From assembly GCA_030248195.1 (NCBI GenBank), contig JASAND010028036.1:39692-103691 (forward strand): a stretch of DNA of 64,000 nt, read 5' to 3'. The DNA comes from Trissonchulus latispiculum. Lineage: Eukaryota > Nematoda > Enoplea > Enoplida > Ironidae. The notes beneath the pieces were generated by a model that worked only from the letters and a program-made list of their open reading frames with translations, was not told where the DNA came from and did not search any database. Numbering within the stretch: the stretch's first letter is position 1; each line of letters opens with the position of its first letter. Position numbers and translations under genes: made by a program. Positions 37,318 through 50,100 of this stretch are shown here, piece by piece.

Positions 37318-38447
37318 AAATTTGGGTGTGCATAAAACACGGCCCCGGCCCCGGCCCGGTGCATGAAACACGGCCCCGGCTCCGGCCCCGGCGCATAAAA
37401 CACAGCCCCGGCCCCGGCCCCACATAAAACACGGCCCCATTACGGCCCCGTGCATAAAACACGGCCCCGTCACGGCCCCATCAAAAAATCATATTTTTGA
37501 CTAATGGGACTAAATATAACCAATTCAGCATCTCCTAATCTATCAAATTAAATTAACTGTTTAGGCTTTGAGTTTGAAAAATCGAATTTTGAATTGAAAG
37601 TATTATGTTCGAACCTTCTTTTTCTTTTTTTGTATCTTGGTAAATCTACAAATAACAAACTTTATGTTTTGTTTATGCAGTTATTAAATGTGTAAATTAA
37701 ATTAAATTATTTAAAGTAAATGTGTAAATGTGTTTATGCTATTTTATGTAATTTTTATAAAATGTTATTGTTTTACGATCTCTTGAACTTTATGACCACA
37801 AGGTGTCAATACGGCACGGCTTACTTTAAAAACTTAGTTACTGATTGTTAAGATAAATATTATCAGTTGATTTTTAAATCACTTGAGATCTCTAAATGTC
37901 CCCTATTCTACAATGTATAACATTTGGTCATATGTAGTTTCGTTAATAAGTTAAGTTTAAAGGTGATGAAAATTTGTAATTTTCAAATTTTACAAAAATG
38001 TTTTACTTAAATTTTTCGGAGCGCAAGATAAAATTAAAATTAAATTTACACATAAATACATTTACACAATTTAATTTACACATTTAATAACTGCATAACA
38101 TAAAGTTTGTTATTTGTTGGTTTACCAAGATACAAAAACTTAAAAAGGTGGTTCAAAGATAATATTTTTAATTCAAAATTCGATTATTAAAACTCAAAGC
38201 CTAAACAGTTAAACAATTTAATTTGATAGATTAGGAGATGCTGAATTGGTTATATTTAGTCCCATTAGTCATAAATATGATTTTTTGATGGGGCCGTGAC
38301 GGGGCCGTGTTTTATGTATGGGGCCGTGTTTTATGTGGGGCCGGGGCCGTGTTTTATGCACCCGGGCCGGAGCCGGGGCCGGAGCCGTGGCCGTGTTTTA
38401 TGCACCGGGCCGGGTCCGGGGCTGTGTTTTATGCACACCCGAAAATT
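37318..38447. mobile_element. fold-back element with GGCCCCG/GTTTTATG terminal arrays
   Basis: Left end 37325-37490 is an array of GCATAAAACACGGCCCC words; right end 38290-38440 is the inverse. The inner arms (37490-37860 and 37990-38290) are reverse complements, e.g. CTAATCTATCAAATTAAATT with its complement near 38220. The core is AT-rich. Frames rich in Gly/Cys/Phe in the arrays are artefacts. Confidence 0.85.
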
Positions 38448-39105
38448 TTGGGTCTTATCTGGATTACCCCCCCCCGCCACTCAAATCCTTAAACTTGACC
38501 AAATGAGCTCAAATTTGGTATCGGCATGTTTTCGACTACGCTGAGTTCAAATATCGCAAAATTTTTCGATTTCGCGATATTGGAATTTTTCGATTTTTCA
38601 GGGGCGACCAAGGGAAACCGAAAAATTTTTTGTCTTCGATTTTGCTGAAAAGATGTATATAGGAGTTTCGGGTTCGTAGAACACTATGTCTTCGATTTTG
38701 CTGAAAAGATGTATATAGGGGTTTTCGGGTTCGTAGAACACTAATCTGAAACCGTTTTTCGATTCAGCTTTTCGTTAGCTCAGTATAAGCTAAAGCTGTA
38801 AGCTTAAAATGTAACCTTATACTGAGCTAACGAACGCTGAATCGAAAAACGGACTTCAGATTCGTGTTCTACGAACCCGAAAAACCCTATACACAGCTTT
38901 TCAGCAAAATCCAAGACAAAAAATTTTTCGGTTTCCCTTGGTCCCCCCTTAGAAATCGAAAAAATCTAATTTCGCGAAATCGAAAGATTTTGCGACAGTT
39001 GAACTCAGCGTTCGAAAACATACCCATACCAAATTTTAGCTCATTTGGTCAACTTTTAAGGATTTTGAGTGGTGGGGGGGTAATCGAGATAAGACCCAAA
39101 ATTTC
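38448..39105. mobile_element. second fold-back element, abutting the first
   Basis: Ends TTTTGGGTCTTATCT and (inverted) AGATAAGACCCAAAAT, with long matched arms (for instance CTCAAATCCTTAA, CCGAAAAATTTTTTGTC, GTTCGTAGAACAC and their complements). Closed by a hairpin at 38770-38840 around AGCTCAGTATAAG. A 58-bp direct repeat (TCTTCGATTTTGCTGAAAAG) lies in the left arm. Confidence 0.8.
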
Positions 39106-39414
39106 CCCCTAGAATTTTTCCCCCGAAAAAATTACACCGGTGAAATTTTTCCGGGGGGAAAATTTCACCGTGACAACGGCAAGCAAAGCTCCATGACTAT
39201 CGACTTTTGTTTGGGTCCAAATGACTCAACCTTTTGAATAGAAACTCATACCTACATAATAAATTCAGTTTAGCTACAGCTTTGATCTGACTATTCAAGT
39301 CTCCTAGCAAAATCACACACAGTTCGACAGTTTAATAAAATCAACAATTATTTACGGATCAACAAACGACAAAAACAAGTATCAACAGTATATATTTTCT
39401 GTCCAGTGCTAGGA

Positions 39415-42400
39415 TTACTTCTTCTTGGAGGGCAGAATTACACCATCATACTGAAAAATCAAAGTAAAAACAACATAAAAATTACACAATGCAAAGAGCA
39501 AAAGTTTGCTCTGTTTGTTAACGGTTGAACCCTTGCCCCCCGCAAATTGGACCCTGGTGATTCCCCGCAAATCAGTACCTGGTTGAAACGAGGACATGCT
39601 CACTCGCTCGCCTCTAGTTTTACTCAGCTGTGATGCAAAATCGTTGTCGCATACTACACTTCAAATCTTTCTTAAAGGTTTCCGTTATAGACTATCCCTA
39701 TTTTCAATACTATTTTTCTACTTTTTCCTTAAATCTCTTTAAAGGTGTCCATTAGATTTTTTCTTAATTTTCAAAAATTCGTCAACTTCATGGAAGTCAG
39801 CCCCCAGTCCCCCGCGATAATTACTGGCTATTCCCAATCTCGTTCAGTATATGCCGCAGCAGCAATCCATGTGACTCTTTGTTGCAATGCATTACCAGCC
39901 CCCCTTCAGCGGCTAGCGAAAGCAAAGATTTTTCACTCTCGACCCCCCCTTTCAAACTTTAGGGTGCGCCCCTCTTTTCATTTCGAAGGGACGCGAAAAT
40001 GTTTAGAAATATTACACATTTTATAGACAAAAACAGAACTTTTCAGTGAAGAATTGAACAAACAAACAATTTTCCCCCATGGCACCACTACTATGAAATA
40101 GAAAAAAATACGTATTAGAAGGCGCGAATTTTCTGATCCTCCCCCCTTTTCAATTTGCACCCTAATTTTTCCTGACCTTCAATCGTGCCCTCCCCCTGGA
40201 TTCGCTCATAACAACAGGGGCCTCGCATAATCCTTCCGTGAATGGAAAAAGTCCAAAGAAAAATAATTAAATGGGCACCAAACCTTTTGCTGGAACCATT
40301 TCATGGCCTCTTCCCGGGTGATCCGATGATGACGACCCACGACATTCTTGCAGCGACGTCGCTCCGACACGCGATAGCCGGGGCGACCCAGGACCACATA
40401 GAAGTCCATACCGTAGATACCTAGAAATAGACACGACAAGAGAACAGTACAGAGTAGTGCTACTTAGACTTGAGCCGTTAAGAAATTTTCCGGGCCGGGC
40501 CCCGGGTCTCACCAACTTTTCGGGCCGGGCTCGGCCCAAAGCCCGAGGTCCGGCTAGGGCCTGAGTCAAGGTCCGAGGCCCGAGTCAAGGTCCGAGGCCC
40601 GAGTCAAGTCCGAAGTCCGAAGCCCGAGGTCCTGCTCGGGCCTGAGTCAAGGCCCGAAACCCAATAGGCCCAGGCCCAAGCCCGAGTATTTGCAGCAAAA
40701 TCTGAAAGACTGTAATTTATGTACTCAATTCTTGGAGTTAAGCAATAATTTTGATTGATATCATTTTAAAGCTTAGAATTTGCTTGTTACAACTAGGTAG
40801 CGTACAGCTATCTCATTTCAACTGTGCAGCTTGAACATGCGTTAACAGGAAAACAATATTTGAACATGGATTTCTCAAAGTTTGGGAAAGCTAACGAAAA
40901 GCGACCACTTCAAGCCTTAAAAGTATTGTCTTCCCGAGGGCAATCTTTTCTGAAATTTTTTAATGTTCAAGTAGCTTAAGATTTTGAGAAAACTGTAAAA
41001 TTACTCTGATTTTCGTCAAAATTTTCAAGTTTGAACTTTGAGCGCTTACTTCTCTTGAATAGAAACGCGAAACCATGCAAAATAGCCCTCGGCAATTGTC
41101 CCTAAAATGCGTGTGCAAAGCCGTTTTCTAATTGGTTGCATGAGTTGAGAGAAATCCGTGTTCAAAACAATCTGGTTGTCATTTTCATTACTGTGCTTAG
41201 GCAGAGATGCCGCAGAGAGCTCCTCGTTGGGCATACAATGTTCTATAGTAGTACAAACATGGACAATACTTGACCGACGGACCAGCGCTGTTGATGCTGT
41301 CGAAAATTTGTAATATTTGATTTTTCGGAAAAAAGGTCAGTTTTGGACCTCAAAATTGGAGTTTCGCTGTTATCTCTTAAATGGTAAAGAATCGAAGAAC
41401 ACTCTCAAGAGCAAAGTAATTTTGTATGTCTTAGTGAGAGGATTCGATGACTATAAGTTTGTCCATCTAGGGTGATCACAACTACTAGTTATGGCTGATT
41501 AAAGCTAATTTCTCCAAAACTAGAATATTCACGCCGCGACTTTTCCAAAATGTTTTCTGGGCTAAATGATGTAATTGTAGCAAATTTGAATAAATTTCAA
41601 CGACAATTATTGCTCTTTCGCTTTCTATTTGTACAAAACTTCTGAAAAAGGAATCTGGAAAAGTTTCACTCAGGTTTTGTGGCAGCTAGATCAAAATATA
41701 ACATAAAACAGCTGTTGGCTTGCTGCTGAACAAAAAATCAAACACTGTTAACCAACAAATATGGGCATAAGCTTAAAGTTTAGAAAACATACGATTTCTC
41801 AACCACCTATCCTCGTCCCCACATAGGAAAATTTACAAAATTACGATTACAAGCAAAAAAGTCCGGAAAACATAAAATCCAAACAGGACCGAAAAGAGAT
41901 GGGGGGTCGTATCAAAAACTCGACTCGCTGGGCTGGGGTAAATCCACAAATTTAGTTCACAAGTTTTGGTTAGTTTGAGGAAGTTGTATATATACTCACC
42001 AATGGAAGGATCGTATTTGATACCAAGATCAATGTGTTCCTGAATTCCGAAACCGAAATTTCCAGCATCCGAAAAGTTGTCTTTCCTCAATTCATATTCT
42101 TTGACCTACAACGTATTAAACAGAACAAATCATTTAAACAGTAAAAATTATAAACAAAATAATAAAGCACTCAAAATAAACGAACGATGCACAGCGAACT
42201 GAGTTTCCAATGAATTTAGAAAAAAACCGTTTGCGCTCAATTTCGCTGGGAGTCTAAACGTCTACTCAGTAACTAGTTAACCAGCAACGCAGTATATACG
42301 TTTCTCGCCAATAATGGGCACTGGATAGGCGGATAATGTCCAATTATTAAAAAATTCGGATACGCCTACAATTAGCACAAAGCCTGGCTACGTATCTCTA

Positions 42401-44137
42401 CTTTTGGACCGATCCCATTCGGCGATCCCCCCCCCCCAATCGAGGCTCGAGGAGTCCCCCATAAATTCCTACCTCCATAATCCTAAAAGTTGCCAAATTT
42501 TACTATTTTTACCCTAAATTTTCAAAAAATTTTAAAGGTACTTTTACCTTAAACCTTTTACCTATTTTACTTTAAAAATACTTAAAATTACTCATCGTTT
42601 AGCAATTTTTCGCAGGTTTTACACGTAAAAACGTAAAAATTTGAAAAATTTTCCAAAATTACTTTCCCCAATTTTGGGTGAGCTCCCTCCATAAAAAAAT
42701 GCCAAAGCCAAGAAAGAAATCCGCCAAAAAATATATGAAAGATTATGAAATTGTTTACAAAATCAAAATTAAAAATTTTGTAAGTATTTTTCTTTTAGAA
42801 TTTTGACCTGATGATAGAAATTAAACACACCGGGCAATTGGAATTTTTAGTTAAAAAACCAAAAAGTTTCTTGAACTTAAACTTTGAATAGGCGGATAAC
42901 CGGGTATATCCGTTAACGAAAAATAGGCAGATGTCCGAATACGAAAAAATATCCGGTGCCCAACAAAAGATAAAACTACTGCAATACCTTGAAACCTCGT
43001 TCCAAAATTTCCTCAGCCTTGGAGCCACGAACCGTGCAATGAACAGCAATCTTTTCATTACGACGAATACCAAAAGATCGCACAGTGTATCGAGCTGAAA
43101 CAAATGCAATAACGTACATAAGATGAACGACGCTGGGGTTATTCTAGGGTTTTTCTTGGGGGGGGGGGCCTAAAAGTCCGAGGGGCAAGGAATTTGGGAG
43201 GGGCGAACTCTTTTCTAAACAATGCTGAATATAGCGCCATGTTCCTGGCATACACTGTAAAAGTTAATTTTTTATTGCAAAAATAGGCAGGTACCAAAAG
43301 GGGCACCCACTTTTTATGAGGGGGCCCAGTAAAATAAGCCCAACTACGTACGTATTGGGCAAAAGCTGTGACAAAAACAAATAGAAAACGGCTAATTAAA
43401 TGTTTAACTACTAGCTTAAGGGGGGTCCACCATGAAAAAATTTATAGTCACGGATTTCGCTCATTTTTACACATAATGTAGCCACACATTTTGTACGTAC
43501 CAAGTTTAAATATTGAGTTGTTTCATCCATGTCTCCACGAGTTACGAGCTATCAACTGCTTGCAATTGTAATAATGGGCGAAACGAGGGTACCGCTTGAG
43601 ACTAAGGCAATTTTCCTTATACAGTCTTCGATTTTGGAGCTTCAATGGGGTGTACATTTGAAAATTGATCTAAAGAATTAATTTTGTCCCGGTGTTGGCA
43701 TGCTAAACGTGATTTCATGCCTTTTTTAACGACTTTTAAGGAGCAGCAAGGCCAATGTTGAGGTTAGATAACAGAACCCTTTAACAGCCATTAACTTCAA
43801 TTTGGTGCATTTGGGGACAATAGCCCAAGAAGAAAAAATGCTCCCCGCATTAAGAGCTTTCGATTAATGTCAAATTTATCATATTTTGAGAAATTTGAAA
43901 AAAATCGATATTTTTGCTATATGGGTATACAAGAACAAAAAGTGCTCCTTCGTCGCATGTAAAATACATATGAGTCGTCGTAGGCAGGTTGTACATAAGC
44001 AAAAACTAGCCTGTAAAATACATATGAGTTCCGTAGGGAGGTTGTGAATTAAGGAAAACAAGTTGCAACCGCTTAACATATGAGCCTGTCCTACAACGAG
44101 GCTCATATTTGCGTATGTGATAATTCGAATAATTTGC

Positions 44138-44172
<35 letters not shown>

Positions 44173-47100
44173 ACTTTTATATAAATACATACTGCATAAA
44201 GCTTTTCATTACAAATTACGTATCCTTCATATAATGTTGATCAGTCATTATAGTGTGCATATGCTCAATACGGTACGCCATGAGGCGCTCTGACTCACAG
44301 CCAAGTGGGAACGCAAAGTGTTTCGAGAAAGCATTAGAGGTGTGCCATAGTGTTTCAGGAAACATCAGGTTGCATGTACAGTTCAGCTTGAGCAGTCGTA
44401 GTTCACTTCAGTCCATTTCTTCTGGGCCACAACGTCTATTCATTTTTCCGTAATGAGGATGGAGCTGAGGTTCTTTAATGTGGAATGCACTGTGACGCCA
44501 ATATGAGCCTCGTTGTAGGACAGGCTCATATGTTAAGCGGTTGCAACTTGTTTTCCTTAATTCACAACCTCCCTACGGAACTCATATGTATTTTACATGC
44601 GACGAAGGAGCACTTTTTGTTCTTGTTTTCTATTATTTTATATATGTATGCTCATGAAGGTATGTATATGTCGTAGTAATTTTCGTATTCAGTAAATACT
44701 GTATTTACTGGCCGATTTCAGTAAATACGGTATTTACTAGTAAGAATTGTATTTTCTTTAAACTTCCTATCTTTACACGTAAATACCATTTTTACTGAAA
44801 CTCGTCCAGTAAATACTGTATTTTCTAGTAAATTCTGTATTTTGTCTTAAACGCCTTTGTCTTTGTGTGTGGCTTGGGGTTCAAAGGGCATGCCGACGTC
44901 ATATTTAAAGGCAAAAGATAGGTCATACATTATCACAGTAGATATGTGCAAAGGGGGTGCATGAAGATTAACTCCATATTAGTTCATAAAATTAAGAAAA
45001 TGTTTTAATTTTAACACAGTTTTTAAAATCAAAACAGATCTGTATGTATTATATAATCATAATGAATTACGATTAATTAAAAATTAATAAGTTACTAAAT
45101 GATTTTAATCCTACTTACTTTTGGTAATTTGAAAAATACACGATTAGCGGTTTAAAACTATAAATTATGTTACTATAATTACTATAATTATTACTGTAAA
45201 ATACAGAATTTATTAGTAAATACAGAAAACGTAAGTGTATAATACATGTATCAGTTTTGATTTTAAAAACTGTGTTAAAATTAAGACATTTTCTTAATTT
45301 TATGAACTAATATGAAGTTTATCTTCATGCACCCCCTTTGCACATTATCTACTGTAATAATGTATGACCTATCTTTTGCCTTTAAATATGACGTCGGCAT
45401 GCCCTTTGAACCCCTAGACACACACAAAGACAAAGGCGTTTAAGACAAAATACAGAATTTACTAGAAAATACAGTATTTACTGGACGAGTTTCAGTAAAA
45501 ATGGTATTTACGTGTAAAGATAGGAAGTTTAAAGAAAATACAATTCTTACTAGTAAATACCGTATTTACTGAAATCGGCCAGTAAATACAGTATTTACTG
45601 AATACAGAAATTACTACGACATATATATAGATATCTTTCAGCAGTAGCAAGCAAGCCAACCACAGCACTCCACAACCACTTTGACCATGCAATTCTATGA
45701 CAAATGTTGCTCAGCTCGCTTAGGGCTTTCATTTGGTACCAAATCTGACCACTTTTGAAAAATTTCATTTTTGACCGAAAATCGCCTAAGTCCCCACCCC
45801 ACCCCACCACAGCACTCTACAGCCACTTTGAGCATGTAGTTCTAAGACAAAAGTTGCTCAGCACGCTCAGGGCTTTCATTTGGTACCAAATTTGACCACT
45901 TTTGAAAAATTTCATTTTTGACCGAAAATCGCCTAAGTCCCCACCCCACCCCTCCACAGCACTCTGCAGCCACTTTGAGCATGCAGTTCTATGACAAAAG
46001 TTGCTCAGCTCGCTTAGCGCTTTCATTTGATACCAAATTTGACCACTTTTGAAAAATTTTATTTTCGACCACTTGACCCCCCACCCAACTGACCCTCCAG
46101 ATGGCAAAGTGGAACCAGCACAGCAAGATGGGTGGGTCAGACGGCAAAACGGATGCCAGGAATGAGCTGCGCGCACCAGAAAACCCCTATAGACAATGTT
46201 TTGAGAGGCTATGTACAGTCCTATATGGTGTTCCCGGAAGTCGGTACCAACCGGACCCTCCAGACGGCAAAGTGGAACCAGCACAGCAAAATGGGTGGGT
46301 CAGACGGCAAAACGGACACCGGGAATGAGCTGGGCGCACCAGAAAACCCCTATAGACAAAGTTTGGAGAGGCAAAGTAAAGCCTACTATGGACCTCCCTG
46401 GGCTTATTCTCGGGGGGGGGGTGGGCCCCCCCCATAAACACCCTTCCCCCCCAAAAAATCGTTCCCCCCCCAAAAATCGCCCCCCCCCCAAAAAAAAAGT
46501 GGGTGCCCCTTTTGGTACCAAATTTTGCCCTGAAAAAATCGCTCAGAAGGCCAAATTTTCAAAAATTTTCCGGCTTCGCCGGAGATTTTTACTCAATTTT
46601 TGCCCTTTTCAACACTAAATCTGCTTATTTTTGCTATAAAAATCAACTTTTATAGTATATGCCAGAAAAATAGCGCTATTTTTAGCATATTTTTCAAAAA
46701 ATTTTCGCCCCCCCCCAAAAAAAAATTCCTTGCCCCTCGGACTTTTGGGGCCCCCCCCAAGAAGCCCCGCCCCCCCCCCCCCAAGAAAAAAATCCCTAGA
46801 ATAAGCCCAGCCTCCAGGAAGCGGTTACCGAACTGACCCCTCAGACGGTCAAGTGGAACCAGCCCAGCAACTTGGGCTACTCGGGCAGCAAAACTGATAG
46901 CGGGAATCGATTCTCCGTCCCAAAAAACCTTTGTATGCAAAATTTGAGCCACCCATGTTGCAAAATAAGCGAAAAAATTAAGTTCAAAGTTCGACCCAAA
47001 ATTCACCAACTTTGGCCGGCCAGTACAGAAAAATTACGCATGAAAACGGAAAATCATATAGCATTTGAACGACCCCGATATGTGTACTGTTTAACCATAT

Positions 47101-50100
47101 AGTCAGTATTGCCCCATATATAGCCCAATCTGACTTATTAAGGCGCCTTTGAAGCATACTTTTTGGCCATTTTAGCGTTTTGGCCGACTTTGGCCCCCAG
47201 CCAAAAATTTTTTCCGGCCCTAGGAGGCATAAAAACTAGCTTATTTTCTTATTTTTGATTTGTACTACAAGAATATATATGGGTTTCATAGGCAAAAATT
47301 TTTCTATCTGTAGTTATTCAAGCTACAAAACCCCCTTATGAGACATCAAAAGCGAGAAACCGGAAAAAAACATCACTCTCGTAAGCGATTTTTGGCATAA
47401 CTTTTTAACGGAAAGTGGTACGGGGATGAAACTTCAGGAACATACTAAACTCGACACGTACAATTTTTTGCGCACATAATCTGCGCAGGATCTGCGCAGG
47501 AATCTGCGCAGCTTCTGCGCAGCCTTGTTTTACACGGTCATTCGACCATTTTCACTCATATTATACAAGTGCGACAGATTGGGATGCAGTGACCACGTTG
47601 GGCTACTTAGCTGGAATAATTGTAGTCAACACTGACCTACAGCCACCAGAAATAACGAGAAACGAGATATTTTGGAATTTCGTAGCTGCTGATTGCAATG
47701 GTCTCACGTAATAGGCAAAAAATCGAAAAATTCAACATTTTGGTAAAAAACCAAATTTTTAGTGACAAAAAATCTCGAAACTGGGCAAAGATTATCAGCA
47801 TCATTTGGTATTGTTAGAAACGTCTACTTATGTACTGTGATTTGTTGGAAGCAGATTTTTTAGTTAGGCCTTTCAATTTATGTAATGCTTGATCAAAGTT
47901 GAAACACCCCAGTTTTCAACAACGAAAAACGTCAAATTTCACAGTCAGCAAGCTTCAAAAATCATTTTAAAAAATTTAAAGGCCTAACTCAAAAATCTAA
48001 TTCCAACAAATTAAAGTATACAAATAGACGTTTCTAATGATATCGAATTATGCTGATAATATTTGCCCAGTCAAAAAATGGAAACTTTTCCAGTTTCCTA
48101 TGTTTAACACATGAGATCTCAACTTTGAAGTGAAATTACTCAAAGATCCGACTTAAATTTCAAAAACTCGTTAAAATATAAAAATCGGAGAACAAAATAT
48201 GTGAAAATGAGCAAAATCGGAGATGGTCGAAAAATCGGCCAAAAATGGACCCCCCCCCCCCCTTAAGTACTACTTCATAATTTCATTTTTAAAATATTTA
48301 CTGTGTAGTACGATTTTACTAATTCTGAAAAAGAACGCTCGGACATGGCCTAGCTTTTTCCTGAGCCAAAATTTCTGAAAAGAGAAGAGACCGAAACATT
48401 TTTGAAAATTTATATATCCACAGACGAAATCCTATTTTCCGGGTACTTATGGTTCTGAATTCTCGGGGAGCTGCTAGGAGGGGGCTCAATTTCTGGTGGA
48501 GGCTTTCGATCGTCTTTCACCCAATCACTTAGGACAACGCCAAATGCGATATATATACCTGTATACATAACTCTTCAATCACATACACCTATACGAAGCT
48601 GCGTTTATTAAAACGTTCTGTAAAACATACCTACTAGTTCTACGACTACGATTTAATGGGGTGTCTGAAACCTACCGCATTATGCCAAGCAGTGGCCCAT
48701 GGGCGTTTTTTCGGAATCGGCAATTTTATATTTTTTTCAATCCAAAAAAGCCCCCCCGAAAACACGCCCACGGGCGATATTTTAGAAACCAAATTGCAAT
48801 TTTTATTTTGCAAATTTTGGTGGATAAACTTGGTATATAAATATGTATCTGCTTACAGAGACCAGTCTCGTGCATTGCCAGTTTCCCACTGGTCTGGCCA
48901 AAGAACAAACCAAGAATTCGGAACCCTAGCTAGCAGAAACCACAGAAATAGCTTAAAACTCACTACATTCTTCTTAGGACTTTTATTGGGTGGGCCACTG
49001 TTTGGCATAATACGGGGTGTATATATACATCCAGCAATTAAATGTATCAAACCCACAGCTGGGCTTTTTCACTGGGAGGGCCGCCCCTGGCTTATTTTTA
49101 GGCCAAAATTTATGGGGGGATATATGGGGGGCCTCAAAGTTGCCCCCCATCGATGGAGGGGGCTCACCAAAAGTGGGGGCCTCTTTTTGGCCTGATTAAA
49201 TACTGACTACTTTCAGGTGTTTTTACGCTAAAATAGCGAAAATTTTGTTAAAATTCAGGCGAAGCCGGAAAATTTTTTGAAAATTTAGGGTAAAAATGGT
49301 GAAATCTGGTAATTTTTTGAGTTATGGGGCGGAGGTCAAAGGAACCTCGAATGGGGGGAGGTCAAAGGAACCTCGAATGGGGGGAGGTCAAAGGAACCTC
49401 GAATGGGGGGAGGTCAAAGGAACCTCGAATGGGGGGGAGTGGGGGGCCCCCCACTCGACCCCTTCCCCCAATCGTTCCTCTCACCACTATTTCGGCCTCC
49501 GCCCCAGTTTTTGAGCTCCCTCTCCACACTCATCCTAGGATTCCTAGAAATTAACAAATTTTCAGGATTTTTGGTCAAAATTTTCCAAAATTTTCAGGCT
49601 TCGCCTGACTTTTTTTAGTCAAAAATATCTATCTCGGAGCTAAAACTTACATTTTGAGCACTTTTAAGCTCAGTTATAGCAGTGTGTGTGGAAAGCAAGC
49701 TATTTATACTGGACTGTTTAGCACTTGTAGCCCATCCCCCCCACTATGGGGGGTGTCCCCCCAACTTATTTCTGCCCAGAAAAACCCCAGTTGTACAACA
49801 GTACAGCTGATAAAACGAAGAAAAAAACTTGAAAAACTAACAGCAAAGGTAAGTTAAACTTTATACCCTTGGAATAGACAGGCTGTTGACCGGCAAGGGA
49901 CTCCAATACTTTGGCGGCTCGAGTGAGTCTGTCTCCGCTCTCCCCCACACAAATGTTCAGACACAACTTTTTGATTCGAATCTCACGCATCGGATTGTTC
50001 CTCTTCTTTTCTTCCATTTCAGGCTGAAAAGGAAAGGCAAACACCAGAAATTACAATCAGTAAAGTAGCAACAAAAACACTAACCTTGGCCCCAAACGTT

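Larger units (their letters stand above)
43420..48262. mobile_element. 4.8-kb composite element with TTAA ends in RPL11 intron 2
   Basis: Flanked by TTAA (43416-43419 and 48263-48266). Left GGGGGGTCCACCATGAAAAA and right (inverted) GGGGGGTCCATTTTTGGCC continue into about 60 bp of diverged inverted similarity (ATTTCGCTCATTTTTACACAT with its counterpart near 48205). The interior has no transposase and holds later insertions: two fold-backs, tandem repeats and a family B copy. 47690-48100 also has inverted segments (AGTTAGGCCTTTCAATTTA with its complement). TTAA duplications suggest piggyBac/Kolobok-type mobility. Confidence 0.6.

Noticed and set aside
41046..41234. 62-codon frame weakly similar to the one at 8934-9131
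   Set aside because: Similarity is limited to a few residues, it lies in an RPL11 intron, and no transposase motif is present; not enough to call a gene.
45817..46284. 155-codon minus-strand frame
   Set aside because: It runs through two unrelated tandem-repeat blocks and shows period-related repetition rather than protein features.
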